From Brachynemurus nebulosus (taxonomy: Eukaryota; Arthropoda; Insecta; Neuroptera; Myrmeleontidae), in the NCBI GenBank assembly GCA_035578155.1, contig JAPWDM010000013.1, forward strand, positions 9,325,527-9,389,526: a DNA stretch of 64,000 bases, given 5' to 3'. The translations under genes and the position numbers were made by a program. The notes beneath the pieces were generated by a model. It had not been told where the DNA came from, ran no database searches, and was given only the letters and a program-made list of their open reading frames with translations. Numbering within the stretch: position 1 is the stretch's first letter; every line of letters begins with the position of its first letter. Shown piece after piece: positions 12,345-24,804 of this stretch.

Positions 12345-12733
12345 AATAAATTTCCAAGAATTCAATTATAACCTACAAAAGAAACTTATAGAAGTTTTAA
12401 ACAATCAAAATGATCTAAATAATTCTCCTCTATTAAAAATAAATTTCTGAAAGAATATAGTCACTTCAGTCTTTCAATAATTTTGGACACCTCTATTTTA
12501 GTTTTCATAAACAGGTCATTTATCTGAATAGTCATATTATTAGGTAAAAATAAAAAAAAAAATTTTTTTCATATCGGTACCTACAAACTGGTTTAATTGC
12601 TTTCTTCTTTACACGTATATTTAGTTGCTTCGATACAAAAATTTTATGGGTTTTCCCAATTCAATAATATTGCACCCCTCCTATATATCTTTCTTACCTA
12701 TAAATTCCCATTAATTATTTTCATCTTTCTACT

Positions 12734-12766
12734 CTGAGGATGACCGAAAGGTTGAAAACGCGTTCA
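12734..12766 (+). ncRNA. Hammerhead-like core
   Basis: CTGAGGA (12734-12740) matches CUGANGA. It is followed by TGACC-GAAA-GGTT, which can pair as helix II, then GAAAAC. This spacing is that of the hammerhead core. Helix III would be very short, as reported for Penelope-type ribozymes. Stems I and III are weak by eye, so activity is doubtful. No Penelope coding trace is nearby. Confidence 0.35.
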
Positions 12767-13229
12767 GTAAAAATAACTTTTAAGTCGTGAAATAGACAAA
12801 GTAATCGAACTTTAAATATTTTTCAATATTCAATATTTTTCTGTAGTAAGTACACCCTATAGTAATATTAAATTACCCTTTACCACATATTCATAATGAT
12901 TATTCACCTTCATTTTCAACTTCCATCACTTTTGATTTCAAAAACACACTTGCAAACAAAAGTTATTAACGAACAAAACTAGAAGATGCGTACGAGACAG
13001 GTGCTCAGTTAGCTGCGTTTGACCTTCCCTTGTCTGGTAATGTAGCCGATATAATCGACTATCGGTTTGCATCGAGGTGCAGTGGTGTCCCCCTTACGGT
13101 ATTACGGGGTAATAAGTTCAAAATTATAAACTTCACTTTTCTCGTTTTTGTTAGCTTTTTTTTTGGAAATTTCAGTGTGGAACGTAGTCATTGTCATTTT
13201 TGACCACCCGTATTATACCACAAATCCAG

Positions 13230-14229
13230 TTTTACGTAGTGGTCGGTGCAAATTTAAGGGGAAGTACGTAAAATCGGAAGATCAGGGGCGTCGGTAAACT
13301 TTTGTTTTGGGGGGTTGGTAAATATTATTTATCCGAATTTATTTAAAACAATATTATCTTAAGAGGCAATTTACACTTAAAATTCGGTTGTGTAGACAAG
13401 GGAAATCGAATGTTATACTAATGAATATGAGTGACAACTTTTAGAAAACTGTCCAAAAATCAACTTCACTATCGCATTCATCAGCGTAAAAGACGCCAAA
13501 TAGCGGAAGCTGACAAAAATTCTAGAATATTCTACTCGTGAACTGGCAAAGATACCAAAAAACAAACTTCACTATTTAATTGCGCACTAAAATTTAGATT
13601 AAGCAGCGCATTTTGACAAAAATTCTAGAATGTTCTATTCGTCGACTAACAAAGATATCGAAAAATCGATTGTACCATTTTACCATCGAATAAAAGACGG
13701 AATAGCACATTTTCATAAATATTCTAGAATATTCTATTCCTCAGATAGCAAAAATTGTTTGTCAAAATCGGACATCTGGTTTACATTAGTTTAATTTCGG
13801 TTGGACAATTAAGTGGTGCAGTAGATTTTCCAATATCTTTGTTAGTTGACAAATAGAATATTCTAGAACATTTCTCAAAATATGTTATTTCGTCTCTTTT
13901 TTGGTATTCAATTTAATGGCGACGTTTGTTTTTGAATATCTTTGCTAGTTGATGAATAGAATATTCCAGAACATTTGTCAAAATGTGTAATTTGACCTCT
14001 TTTTCAATGGATAATTAAATAGTACAATTGATTTTTCAATATCTTTGCTAGTTGACAAATAGAACATTCTAGAATTTTTGTCAAACTACACTGTTTAATC
14101 TCATTTTTAGTGACCAATTCAACGGTGTAGTTTGTTTTTTGATATCTCTGCTAGTTGATGATTAGAATATTCTAGAATTTTACGTTACTCATTTTGCATT
14201 TGCATTTTGCGTATTACGTATACAGAATA

Positions 14230-14302
<73 letters not shown>

Positions 14303-14462
14303 TCAGTGAAATTTTAAAATTTTTAAAGGCTACAAGACCCTCAGACAATATTACCTACGGCCCTGACTCGGGCTTGGTACATAAATTTTCACCAACACAG
14401 ACAAACAACAACATATCTGTGAGAGGAGAACCCCACTAAATCGCTGACGCCACTACGTAAAA
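13230..14462. mobile_element. Possible foldback element around palindromic array
   Basis: TTTTACGTAGTGG at 13230-13242 is perfectly inverted at 14450-14462. GGGGCGTC (13285) and GACGCC (14446) also oppose one another. These bracket the ~103-bp array and a (TA)n tract (14234-14300). The element reading rests on these short inverted ends only. Confidence 0.4.
13440..14180. repeat. ~103-bp tandem array in two opposing halves
   Basis: A unit marked by TTCTAGAATATTCTA occurs three times in one orientation (13521, 13623, 13722). It then occurs four times inverted (13855, 13958, 14061, 14164). Spacing is 99-104 bp throughout. Units also share GACAAA, CAAAGATATC and a TTTAAT/ATTAAA block. The switch is near 13750-13800. 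The whole can fold back as a long imperfect hairpin. Confidence 0.8.
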
Positions 14463-15547
14463 TCCGCGTACGTACCATTGGATGGCCACTGTAGTTTTTC
14501 CTGTATCCACGCAATTCAGAGGTTATATTATCCGTGTCAAACTACACGGTTATATGATAACTATAATAATATTTGTCGAAATATGATTGTTTAAACGAGT
14601 TTATTATTTATTTAAGTAAGATAATTAAATATGGTGGTATACGAGCTGGTTGGTAGTAGTTTGCTTGTGTGAGTCCTGTCTCACTTGTCTCACTCGCCTC
14701 ATGTGTGTACATAACCTAATTGGGTAATTGATTTTGATGAAAATCTAAACTAATTTAGTTTTATAGAGTTTATGTTTGTTATGTAATGAAAATACACTTT
14801 AAACTTTAGACCAAGTCATTTCAAACTTGTACAAGCAATGGCAATTATTGACTTTGTTGAAGTGAAGGAGTAAGTACTCCCCTGTATCTTCTCTTTTTGT
14901 ATTTTTTAATTGGTAATTAATTTATATGGAAAAAAAGACGTCACAAGGGGCCACTTATTTACTTTTCTGTAATATAAAGAAAATGTTATTTTTCTTTTTT
15001 CTAATTTTTATCTTTTTTTTTTTTTTTTTTTTTTTTGAAGAAGAAGAAGAAAAATGTCTTTAAAATTATGGATTTAAAGTTATGGATGGAAAATACAGAG
15101 GAATATAATAAGAAAAAAGACTAAAAAGTTGAAATAACAAGAGGGAGAAATCTCTTATTTAAAATTATGAAAAAAAAAAACAGGCATCTTATTAGCATAT
15201 ACTTGTATAGGATGGCGAGGATTGTAGCACAGTAGGCAAAAATAAACTTTATGCTTATTTATAGGACGCATAACAGTATCAGTTTGTCACTTTTTATACA
15301 CCGTTCTGCAAAAGTCAAATATAATTTATTGCATTAATGTAAGTTTTGAATTTGTTTTGAATAAAATATAATTTTTTTTTTTTGAGATTTTGTAAGGAAT
15401 ATTATTAAATGTGAAGGAGCCGTATTTGCAGGATGGAAAGAGATAGTAATTTTTTTTTTTTTTTTTTTTTTAAATCAGTGTGGTCTTTGTTATTTTCAAA
15501 TTAATCATACTTTTTTTTTTTTAAAACTTATGACAATTTAACTCATG
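14463..15547. other. No gene; homopolymer tracts
   Basis: AT-rich DNA with long T runs (15010-15036, 15450-15471, 15512-15522). Nothing else is supported. Confidence 0.4.
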
Positions 15548-16512
15548 CACAGAGAAAAAATTCCAGTAAAAATTACTGAGCTGCCTCCGGTAAACGAGTC
15601 TTAAGTGACCAGTCCGTAGGAAATTATTAAGCAAAAATATAAAAAATGCGTTTCAAACATTATTTTTTTACGATTCATTTGAAAATTTTTCCTGTACACC
15701 TTAAGAATTTTTCCTGTAGGTACACCTTAAGAATTTTTCCTATACAGCTGCGTAAAATTCGATGGGCTAGTAAAATTTCATGTGGACACCGGGAAAATTT
15801 ACTTAATTTTTTGTAAAATTATACTAGACATTGAATAATTTTAACTGAGTCGCTGTGCATTTCATCCCTCTCACATATCATTGCAACCAAGCATCACACA
15901 GACATGAGAATAAATAAAACAAGCACGCAAGCGCACCGAGCATTGTCTAACACGACCAACACGAGTTACAAGCCTAGCAACTAAGCAGGTTTCGTTCAGT
16001 TGTGCAATAGCAACCATCATGACTGGATGTTTATGAAGTGTTTGTTTGTTGTGTTTCATGAATTTTTGTTTAGTTTTTATTTTAATTCTTGTATGTTTTT
16101 TTATATGTATTGATATGTTAATTGAAATACGTTTTTATACAAATTATTGTAATGTGCTTATTGTTAAAAACTTTTATCATGTAATATGTCAAATAAAGAA
16201 TTTATATATTTTTTTCCACAAATAATAAAAAACCACAAAAAATTTTTTCTATATTAATAATTTGATTTTAATGCTTACCCTTCTATCAATATCCTTTTAA
16301 ACTATTTTAATTCAATTATTTATTAATAAATAAAAAAAAACCTTATTTATAAATAATACGGTAATTTTTACTGAGCTATAGGGTAATTTACAATTTTTAC
16401 TATAAATTATCGTACTTTTTGCTTAGCTTGTCACTTATGTCCACATTATCAGAGAGCTCAGTAATTGTTTACCAGAAATTTCAATAAAAATTACTGTATT
16501 TTTTTCTCAGTG
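15548..16512. mobile_element. MITE-like element, CACAGAGAAAAAA termini
   Basis: The left end CACAGAGAAAAAATTC pairs with TTTTTTTCTCAGTG at the right. Beside both termini lies a TAAAAATTACTG-type motif in opposite orientation, and GGTAATTT/AATTTAC motifs recur inside. No clear TA duplication remains. A 62-residue frame at 15871-16059 has no recognisable domain. The termini resemble those of the clear MITE at 30457-30640. Confidence 0.55.
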
Positions 16513-16816
16513 TGATTATCAATCAAGTCTCATAAGAATACTGTAGCTTTTTCACTTTTACCACGGAAAAAAAGTTAGAACAGATTTTTACAGCGAGAAA
16601 AATGGTACAATATATTTCATTGGTCATTTCATTGTAGGTAAACACGATAAATATGAAACAAAAATTCGCATTGGTAAATTCACCTGATTTCAGAACCATA
16701 GTAACAATGTAGTAAATAATAATATGAATTATATCTACTAATTTATATTATTCGTTAAATTATCTTACTTATATACTTTTTCAGAATAAATTTTTGTTTT
16801 CTACAACTCAAATTTC

Positions 16817-16922
16817 TTGCCTAAAAACAATTTAACTCGAAGAACTGTCACCTCAAAAACGCTTCAGCTTCGCTGTCGCGTTTTTGTTAGTTGACAGTTC
16901 TTCTCGTTAAATTATTAGGCAA
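16817..16922. repeat. Stable hairpin, about 45-bp arms
   Basis: Arms 16817-16862 and 16878-16922 pair over TTGCCTAA..., TTTAACTCGA, AGAACTGTCA and AAAAACGC with few mismatches. The loop holds TTCAGCTTCGCTGTC. Size and loop would suit a small foldback repeat or a precursor-miRNA-like hairpin. Expression cannot be judged. Confidence 0.6.
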
Positions 16923-18003
16923 CAAATTTTTGTTAGACAAACCCAAATTTATTCGAAAAAATACAAACAAATAAGTGAGGAATACAAAATACAGTACAAT
17001 AAGTGAGAAATAAGGTTTTCCCACGTATTTTACAATATACTTTTTCTACGAGCAGATTTTTTACGTAAAATTTAACATAAATAATTAAAAAAATTAATTA
17101 ATTTACGTTCAATAAATGTGTCTCCACCCTTATATCTTCGTAATGTATCTGTACTTTACACACAACCGTGTGTAAAGTACAAAATTTTGCACTTCCAATT
17201 CCTTGTCCTTTCTGTATGTGTCCATTTGCGTGACATGAATGATTGAATTTCTGTTTAAACATTTTTGTAGATCACTGTATATTTTGTCATTATTTTAAAC
17301 GAGCTTCAAGCTTGAAACTTTTTCATCATTTGTAAATATTTTTATGTTTATTCGTTTTATAACAACTTTGATTATGTATTTAATTACAATTTTAAAATAT
17401 CTATTTAATTAAAAAATTTATATAGCGATATAAATTTGTTTATTTTTATTTTTTTTTTGTAATTAAAAATTATATTTGCTCTTAATAGTGTAATATTTTA
17501 TATGTTTTTGTAATTAAAAGTTGTTAAAATAATAGCTGTGATATTTTTTTTTTTAAAGCATAATCGATTTATATAATTTATAAAATTTGTTCAGGACCTG
17601 ATTAAGAATAATTTTATTAACCCGAAACAATTGAAAAGATTTGAAACAGGCAAATTGTTCTTACGTAAATTGTGCGTATAATTACGTGATTTAAAGTGTT
17701 TGACATTTTATTTTCTCGCAATTCCGTTCTTTTAAAATATTGTTCAATCTGGCGAAGAGATCTTGCAAAAAGGTCTATTATGGTACCATCACAGTGTGAT
17801 TTGCCGAAAAATAGGCAAATTTTCACAATTTTTTTCGGATGAATAGGGTCGGGGAATGGGGATGAATTTTTTTTACGATTAATACCACTGTTTAACAGTA
17901 CAAAAATATTTTTTTATTAATTTTTATTTATTTTTTATAATTATTATAATTTTTTGAAAAAAGTGTCTTTAAAAAGGGCAGAAATCGGTACACACTCGGC
18001 GGA

Positions 18004-18101
18004 AAGCTTGAGGCGTTTAATTAAATTTGGTAACTACTGAAAAGTAAAATAGCTACACTTATATCCAAAACAGAAATAATTAATGATAACGCCTCAAGCT
18101 T
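18004..18101. repeat. Short hairpin, AAGCTTGAGGCGTT arms
   Basis: Perfect 14-bp inverted arms (18004-18017, 18088-18101) flank a 70-bp spacer. Outside, TTTAATTAAA-type sequence is not paired. Role unknown. Confidence 0.6.
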
Positions 18102-18764
18102 TTATAAATTATGTTGCATATTGCTTCAAACTTCACTCAAAAGTTATTTTATTTTTTTAGCCCATTTTTAAATAAAAGCTTTTTCTTAAAAAACATTTTT
18201 TTTACTTTATTTTATTTAATAGTTAAAACAATAATGGTTAAGTATTTGTGTAAGTAATGCAATTGTACTTGAACGAATGACTTTTAAATGCAAATTATAT
18301 GAATAATAATAACACTGTGATTTTAAATATGTATTCTTTGTTTTCAAAAACTTATACGAGTTTTATATAATCGCACTTCATTTACTCTTGTCACTTCCGC
18401 TCCTGTAAATGGTCGGTTGTTACATTACAATAATAATTAGAGAGTACACTCTATGTCATAGATATATAAGATACCAATTTCCTATTTCATAACGACCGTG
18501 ACCGCTGTCGTCACCAAATAATGACGTCACAGCGCTACCCCTATCAAACGGTTATGATACAACAGGTATGTACACAAACATGCGAATGTGTTAGTGCAAT
18601 ATGGTGATGGATGACTATGCACCTTGCATGTATATATACAGTATATACTATCATGGCCGACCTACGTGACTAACAACCAACAATTAAAAGTAAATTTATT
18701 TATTTTAAGAAAGATATCCCTTTATTTTCAGAATTTTTTTTGTTCAATAGAATTTTTACACTTG
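18102..18764. other. No gene; CRE-like palindrome in GC-richer patch
   Basis: At 18480-18560 GC rises, and the palindrome TGACGTCA occurs at 18522-18529. This could be a regulatory patch, but an 8-bp palindrome alone is weak evidence. The rest is AT-rich with no frame. Confidence 0.3.
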
Positions 18765-18765
18765 A

Positions 18766-19659
18766 GGGGAGGTTTACTTGAGAGTCGTTAAAAAAAATCG
18801 ATTTGGTAGCTAATTATGTGTAGAATATGTTCCCAAAGTGATTTTGCTGAAAGTAATTTAAGGGAAGGTTTACTTGAGATTTGATAAAAAAATCGATTTT
18901 TTTTTTTTGCCGAAATTGATAGTTATGTGTAGAATATGTTCCCAAAGTGATTTTACTGAAAATAATTTAAAAACAAGATTCTTGCACATTAACCGAATCC
19001 AGCTTTCTATAAAAAAAAAAAAAAAAAAAAAAAAAAATAGGTAAAAAAACGTAGTTCACGCAATAACGAGTATTAAATATAAAATTTTGAAAATACGTTT
19101 CTTTGTACACTTATATTTTATAATATCTCGGAACTACATATTTGGAACTGGTGGACACGATAACTCGAAAACTATTCGATGGATCCTTTTTTTTAATTTT
19201 TTATTTTAAAGATAATTCAATTCTTCGGCACCTCTACCTAAGTTCGATACACTTTCAATATTTTTTTATTTTTAAATTTACTTTAAAGAGCGAAAAATAA
19301 GACAAAAATCGTAATCAAAACTTCAAACATCCACCATTTTTTTTTCTTTCAGCAATTTATTGATATTATAGGTAGAGGTGCCGGTACTCTTCATATATTT
19401 TATAAATCTTTTTGTTTTTAGATTTCGATGGTTTATTATCGGTGCTAGGATGTCCACCAACAAGGCATTGAATTTTCGGATCGTCACACTGCACTATCTA
19501 TAGAATGGACACTTTATTATATTTTTCCTTGAAAAATTTTTTTTTTGTGTAGTTTAATACTTAATAAATATGTGTACAAAACTTGAAATAGATATTTATT
19601 TCCGTTCTTGAGAAAAAAATTCTAGAAAAATACATAAGGACTCTCGAGTAAACCTCTCC
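18766..19659. mobile_element. TA-GGG-type element, GGTTTACTTGAGAGTC termini
   Basis: GGGGAGGTTTACTTGAGAGTC at 18766 is inverted at the right as GACTCTCGAGTAAACC then TCTCC (19636-19659). The left 96 bp are tandemly repeated (18765-18860, 18861-18965), sharing GTGTAGAATATGTTCCCAAA. The flanking TA expected for the cohort is mutated. A poly-A run of about 27 lies at 19011-19036. No coding trace. Confidence 0.6.
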
Positions 19660-20467
19660 TTAAATATGACACACTTCATATTTTTTTCTGTTTAAATTTC
19701 ACGAGTTGATTAAAAAAAACAATAATACTAGTTACGACGTGAACCCTGTGACAAACAGTAACAGACTAAATCAGAAGCGGTGTAAATTGCACAACATTGC
19801 ACCTTACGAACGATAGTTTTTTATAGCAATATTGTTTCTGTATTCTGTGTTCTATACATATATATGTAATTTGAGGGAAAAGAGCACACAATGGGTTATA
19901 TTTACTGACTATAAAATAAGCATAAATGACATTAAAAAGACACATAGAACTATTCTCAACTGAATATGTAAGTACGGTATATGGATTTACCATACATACC
20001 AGTAAGCCCAGTAAGTATGAAAGTACTGTAATATAATTCTTATTAAGAATTCAACATTTTCAAAAGTGTTATTTAACTTAATAAATACATTAGAATGGAT
20101 TATGTGAAGTAACTTTGTTTGAAGGCAAAGTTTTTGATGGGAGATGTCATCATTTCGGAATGAAACAGTTAACAGTCAGAATGATTGCTATCTAAGTATA
20201 TTATTAACATGTCTGATTTTGTTACATTGAATTGTAAACTAGATGGGTATTTTCTGCGGAAAAAGGGAGATATTTTTGATATGGAAGGGTACTATTTTAG
20301 AAATCACTGATTAAAACACTAGTCAGCAATTTTATTGTGTAGTTCAGTGTGTAATAGACCGTGGAAATGATTAAGGTTACAAGAAATCTATTTAAAAATT
20401 GAAAATTTCTTTTAAAAATTTCTCAGATGCTTAAGAAAGTGGCGATATTTATCTGAATTATATGGTA
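19660..20467. other. No feature recognised
   Basis: AT-rich spacer. A 75-residue minus-strand frame (19766-19993) has no domain. Confidence 0.4.
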
Positions 20468-21125
20468 GGGTTGACCGGGGTAATTGTGAATTGGGGCAAT
20501 TGTGAACGACGCCTATAATTTCTAAAATAACATTAATATTGTTAAAAATCAACTCTTAGTACATTTTTCGGTCCTTTTTTAATATGCTGTTAAAATTTCA
20601 TAACAATTCTCCAAGTATTAGTATCTTTTTTTTATTTTGAAAAAACCCTTCAAAATTTTATGTATCTTACTTCGACCAATCCTCGAAAAAAATTTTTTTT
20701 TAAATACATTTTTTTTTAAAGGTAAGAAATGGTTAAAAGTACTTTTAAAGAAGTGGTCTAAGCCCTGAGAGGGTTCCTTATTAATTGTAAAGAAATTGGA
20801 CAATTTATCACCAATTCACAATTACCCCATGATTTTCAAATTGTGGGGTAATTGTGAACGTCATTCCCCAATGCCCCCATTCGGTCAAAAATTTCAGTAG
20901 TGTCCTTTTGAGAGTTGAAAATGTTGATGAAGGTGCTGGTGACCAGATTGTGCAAGTTTCCGTTGTACAAACAATACAAAAAAAAAAAAATTGTTTTTTA
21001 TTCATGCAAACTAAATATATTTCCTTGAAAAAGTCTTATTTTCCTTGTTTTTGTGTGAATACATGGAATTTTTATATTTTTTATATGATAAAATGACAAA
21101 ATATCATAAAAATATCATAAAATAT
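20468..21125 (+). mobile_element. Truncated TA-GGG element, GGTAATTGTGAA type
   Basis: TA (20466-20467) is followed by GGGTTGACCGGGGTAATTG. The next several hundred bases match, in reverse orientation, the complete element at 61197-62344. A central AATTGTGGGGTAATTGTG motif repeats the terminal sequence. The right end is replaced by a family A copy from 21126. A peptide like NVIPQCPHSVKNFSS can be read at 20854 and, diverged, in the other copy, so a little coding history may remain. Confidence 0.7.
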
Positions 21126-21205
21126 CATGACGCGAGTTGAGCCCGGGACTATGGCAGAAATTTGTTTTGAGGTCCCAAAAACCGAAAATAATATTCACTA
21201 AAGTT

Positions 21206-21298
<93 letters not shown>

Positions 21299-21637
21299 GT
21301 ATATATGTGTCCGCACGATAACTCTTGAACGAAATGTCCTAGGTTTACGAAATTTGGTGAAAATGTTGAAAATGCCAAATCGTTGGACAAGTTCGTTAGT
21401 CAGACACGTCGGATGCCAGGGACATGCTTTTTGTTCTTACAAAAAATTAGGTTTTTGCCAAAGTTTCTACTTAATTAACAATTTTTGCGAAATTTTTTTA
21501 GACCATTTAAAAGGGGAGAAAAAATTACATAAAAAAGGTCTTTAAACTATTGTTCTATGTCAACTAGTTTCCGAGAAAAACAAATTTTTATAAACGGAAA
21601 TTCGCTATGTTATGCAGGATGCTGCGACAGAGGTATT
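21126..21637 (-). mobile_element. Family A copy 3, 3' end missing
   Basis: Starts within the right block (ATGACGCGAGTTGAGCCC), then CCGAAAATAATATTCACTA, (TA)n at 21206-21306 with three TG interruptions, TGTCCGCACGATAACTC, the middle block and GGAAATTCGCTATG. It ends at the left terminus GCTGCGACAGAGGTATT. The 3' hairpin and GCTAA end are absent, and the break coincides with the truncated element 20468-21125. Confidence 0.75.
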
Positions 21638-22342
21638 GTTGGATTTCGATCAATTAAAAATAGTTTTTAGTAAGTGGTAAAACAATCTGTTTAGTCGAGA
21701 AAGATAAATACGTCCTGATTCGTTTCTACAAACCTTTAATTTACTTCTTATTTAAACACTATACAACACGCTTCAATCACTCTTTTATATATTAAAAATT
21801 TTTCCTCCATTCAAAGAGGGAAAAATCATTTTTCACATCATATAATTATGTCCTTGACCATATTATCTTCTTCTCCACATACCATTCATTCGGTCGGTTG
21901 TTTTTCATCATTTTCCACGTTCTCATTAAATACAAGTGAAAAGTAAATATTTATTTTTGTCACAAGCGTCACCATTTTACTTTTATTTTTTCCATTTTCC
22001 GACATCCACACAACGGATGTGTTGGTCGGTGGGTTAGTATATAAATAGGAAAAAATTTTCTTTTGACAACAAAAATTTCCACTGATAAAATGAACTTAAC
22101 CTTGCCGTAGTAATAAAAACTTAATTTCCTGTTTTTCTTTTCCGTTTATTACTCGACTTTTCACTTTGTGTGTGAGAAAATATCTGTATATATTTGTACT
22201 TGAGTGTTTTGATAAAAATAATTGTACCATTAACAACTCTATCAAAACATTGGTGCAACCTTTAACACACATAGTTTTTTACAATCGGTTTAAGTCTAAC
22301 CGGCTTAAGCAATGAGCTTGAAGTCTATGTACATCCAAATCT
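21638..22342. other. No feature recognised
   Basis: AT-rich spacer between two family A copies. I see no frame or repeat. Confidence 0.45.
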
Positions 22343-22467
22343 TTTAGCGAATTTCCAGAATGGAATTCAGCTATTACAGCCACTGTCATGACGCGACCTG
22401 AACTCGGGACCATGGCAGAAATTTGTTTTGAGGTCCCTAGGAACCGAAAATAATATTCACTAAAATT

Positions 22468-22560
<93 letters not shown>

Positions 22561-22830
22561 CCGCACGATAACTCTCGAACGAAATGTCCTAGGTTTACGA
22601 AATTTGGTGAGAACGTTGGAAATCGAAAAATCTTGGATGAGTTCTTCAGCCAGACACGTCGGAAGCCAGGAACATGGTTTTTGTTCTTGCAAAAAATTAG
22701 TTTTTTGCCAAAATTTCCACTTATTCAAAAATTTTTGCGAAATTTTTTTACACCATTTAAAAGAGAAGAAAAAATTACATAAAAAAGGTCTTTAAACTTT
22801 TTTTCTATGTCAACTAGTTTCCGAGAAAAA
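22343..22830 (-). mobile_element. Family A copy 4, left end truncated
   Basis: The 3' end is intact: TTAGCGAATTTCCAGAATGG with its hairpin, then the CAGCTATTACAGCCACTGTC block. (TA)n lies at 22469-22557, followed by TGTCCGCACGATAACTCTCG and the middle block up to CAACTAGTTTCCGAGAAAAA. The leftmost 70 bp with CCCCTGTCGCAGC are missing. A 149-residue minus frame across it is repeat read-through, not a gene. Confidence 0.75.
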
Positions 22831-23127
22831 TCTTGTTGTTTAGAATGTGATTATTTTATCGTATAAAGTGTGAATTTTTTCACATTCTAACTAAGTACAT
22901 ATTCCACACAATATGGATATTTTGTATATAACATATATTATACGCATACCATATCCTTTTTGACACGACCACATAATTTTATTGTGATATATGTATAAGG
23001 GTACAAGACCATTTCATTATCCGTACTACCATTATGCGTACGGTTTGTGTGTGTTGTATATACATATACAGTCTACGTGAGAAAATTTTTAAAGTAAACA
23101 AAGATTTTTATGTAAACAAGTCTTAAA

Positions 23128-23162
23128 TTTTAGCGAATTTCCAGAATGGAATTCAGCTATTA
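23128..23162 (-). mobile_element. Family A 3'-terminal fragment
   Basis: TTTAGCGAATTTCCAGAATGG through CAGCTATTA, then homology stops. It precedes copy 5 by about 50 bp, as if the terminal hairpin had been duplicated. Confidence 0.6.
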
Positions 23163-23211
23163 TTTAACATATACAGGCGATTATTTTGAAAGTTAACATA
23201 AATATATGATA

Positions 23212-23627
<416 letters not shown>

Positions 23628-23637
23628 TGAAAGTCGT

Positions 23638-23755
23638 CCAAGAATGGAATTCAGCTATTACAGCCACTGTCATGACGCGACTTAAACCCGGGACCATGGC
23701 AGAAATTTGTTTTGAGGTCCCTAGGAACCGAAAATAATATTCACTCAAAGGCTAT
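23638..23755 (-). mobile_element. Family A copy 6, right block only
   Basis: GAATGGAATTCAGCTATTAC to CCGAAAATAATATTCACT is present. There is no microsatellite or left half. It lies head-to-tail with copy 5, consistent with tandem arrangement or template switching. Confidence 0.65.
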
Positions 23756-23920
23756 TGGCGGATAAGCATGGGTAGAAATGCCCCCGCACGAATTGTGTTG
23801 GTTTTTTTTCTGCTAACTGCTTTCGATATAAGATTACAATTTACTGAGTTTCAACCCTTAAAAACTCACCCTTTGGGGGTAAAAAATTATTTTTTGAAAA
23901 TCACAAAAAATTTATAACTT

Positions 23921-24684
23921 TTTAGTGGCTTGACGGATTTGGCTGGAATTTTTATATGTTTTAGATACCTCTATAGTGTACTTCAGAAAAAATTATCAGC
24001 TTCAAAAAAAAATTATAACCCCCCCCCCCCCAAAAAAAAAAAAAAAATTGTTTAATTTTTCAATATTTTTTTTCATCACCTTGTAGCTATAGTACAATCA
24101 CCAAAATTTTTTTGCAGGCTTCCTACTATGACCGATATAATTTTTTCAGATTTTTTCTCCGGGTGCGTCATAGTTAAAAAAAAAATAAAATGTCCAAAAA
24201 GATTTTTTTTTCGAAGTTATGTTTGTTGTACAATCACCAAAATATTTCTACAGGCTCCTCACTATGATTAATAGAACATATAATTTTTCCAGAATTTTTT
24301 TCCGGGTTCATCATAGTTAAAAAAATTGAATGTCCGAGAATATTTCTTGGAGATAGGCATAGGCTTCCGGGTACTCAATCGATTGGAAATCGTTTACACA
24401 TTTTGAATATGTTCATAAAAACATTTGTGATTGCTTAGTTTTTGAAAAAAAAAAATGGTCGACTCAAATCTTCAAATTCCGCAATCAGCCAAACACTTTG
24501 GTGAAAAAAATTTTGGTGATTGTACCATAGCTACAAGTTGATGAAAAAAAATATTGAAAAATTAAACAATTTTTTTTTGGGGGGGGGGGGGTTATAATTT
24601 TTTTTTTAAGTTGATAATTTTTTCTGAGGTACACTATAGAGGTATCTAAAACATAAAAATTCCAGCCAAATCCGCCACTTAAAA
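23921..24684. repeat. Inverted repeat with poly-C/poly-G in the arms
   Basis: Arms 23921-24114 and 24501-24684 are inverted copies. They share GATTTGGCTGGAATTTTTAT, ACCTCTATAGTG and AGTACAATCACCAAAATTTT. Each arm holds a matching homopolymer: C then A on the left, T then G on the right. Between the arms, a block with ACTATGA, TTTTTTCCGGGT and CATCATAGTTAAAAAAA occurs twice (24098-24205, 24232-24345). Right of the arm comes a 25-bp scrap of family A. Confidence 0.75.
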
Positions 24685-24704
24685 GAGAAGAAAAAATTAC
24701 ATAA

Positions 24705-24804
24705 AATACCCCTGTCGCAGCATCCTGCATAACATAGCGAATTTCCATATACAAAAGTACGCTTTTCTTGGAAACTAGTTGATATAGAGTAATTGTAAAT
24801 AAAA
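24705..24804 (+). mobile_element. Family A left-end fragment, tandem with palindrome
   Basis: The first 100 bp of the family A left block (AATACCCCTGTCGCAGC to TTGTAAATAAAA). It is repeated directly and almost identically at the start of the adjacent palindrome. Confidence 0.75.

Larger units (their letters stand above)
11957..12372. mobile_element. Foldback element with duplicated transposase HTH
   Basis: Arms 11957-12112 and 12218-12372 are inverted copies starting GTTATAACTGAATTCTTGGAAA. Each arm carries the same short coding block, read outward-in from its end. The central about 100 bp is unrelated. It looks like two transposon 5' ends joined head to head with the rest deleted. Confidence 0.75.

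Noticed and set aside
22279..22728. 149-residue minus-strand frame, the longest in the window
   Set aside because: It lies wholly in family A copy 4 and includes its microsatellite. Similar peptides arise from other copies only because of the repeat.
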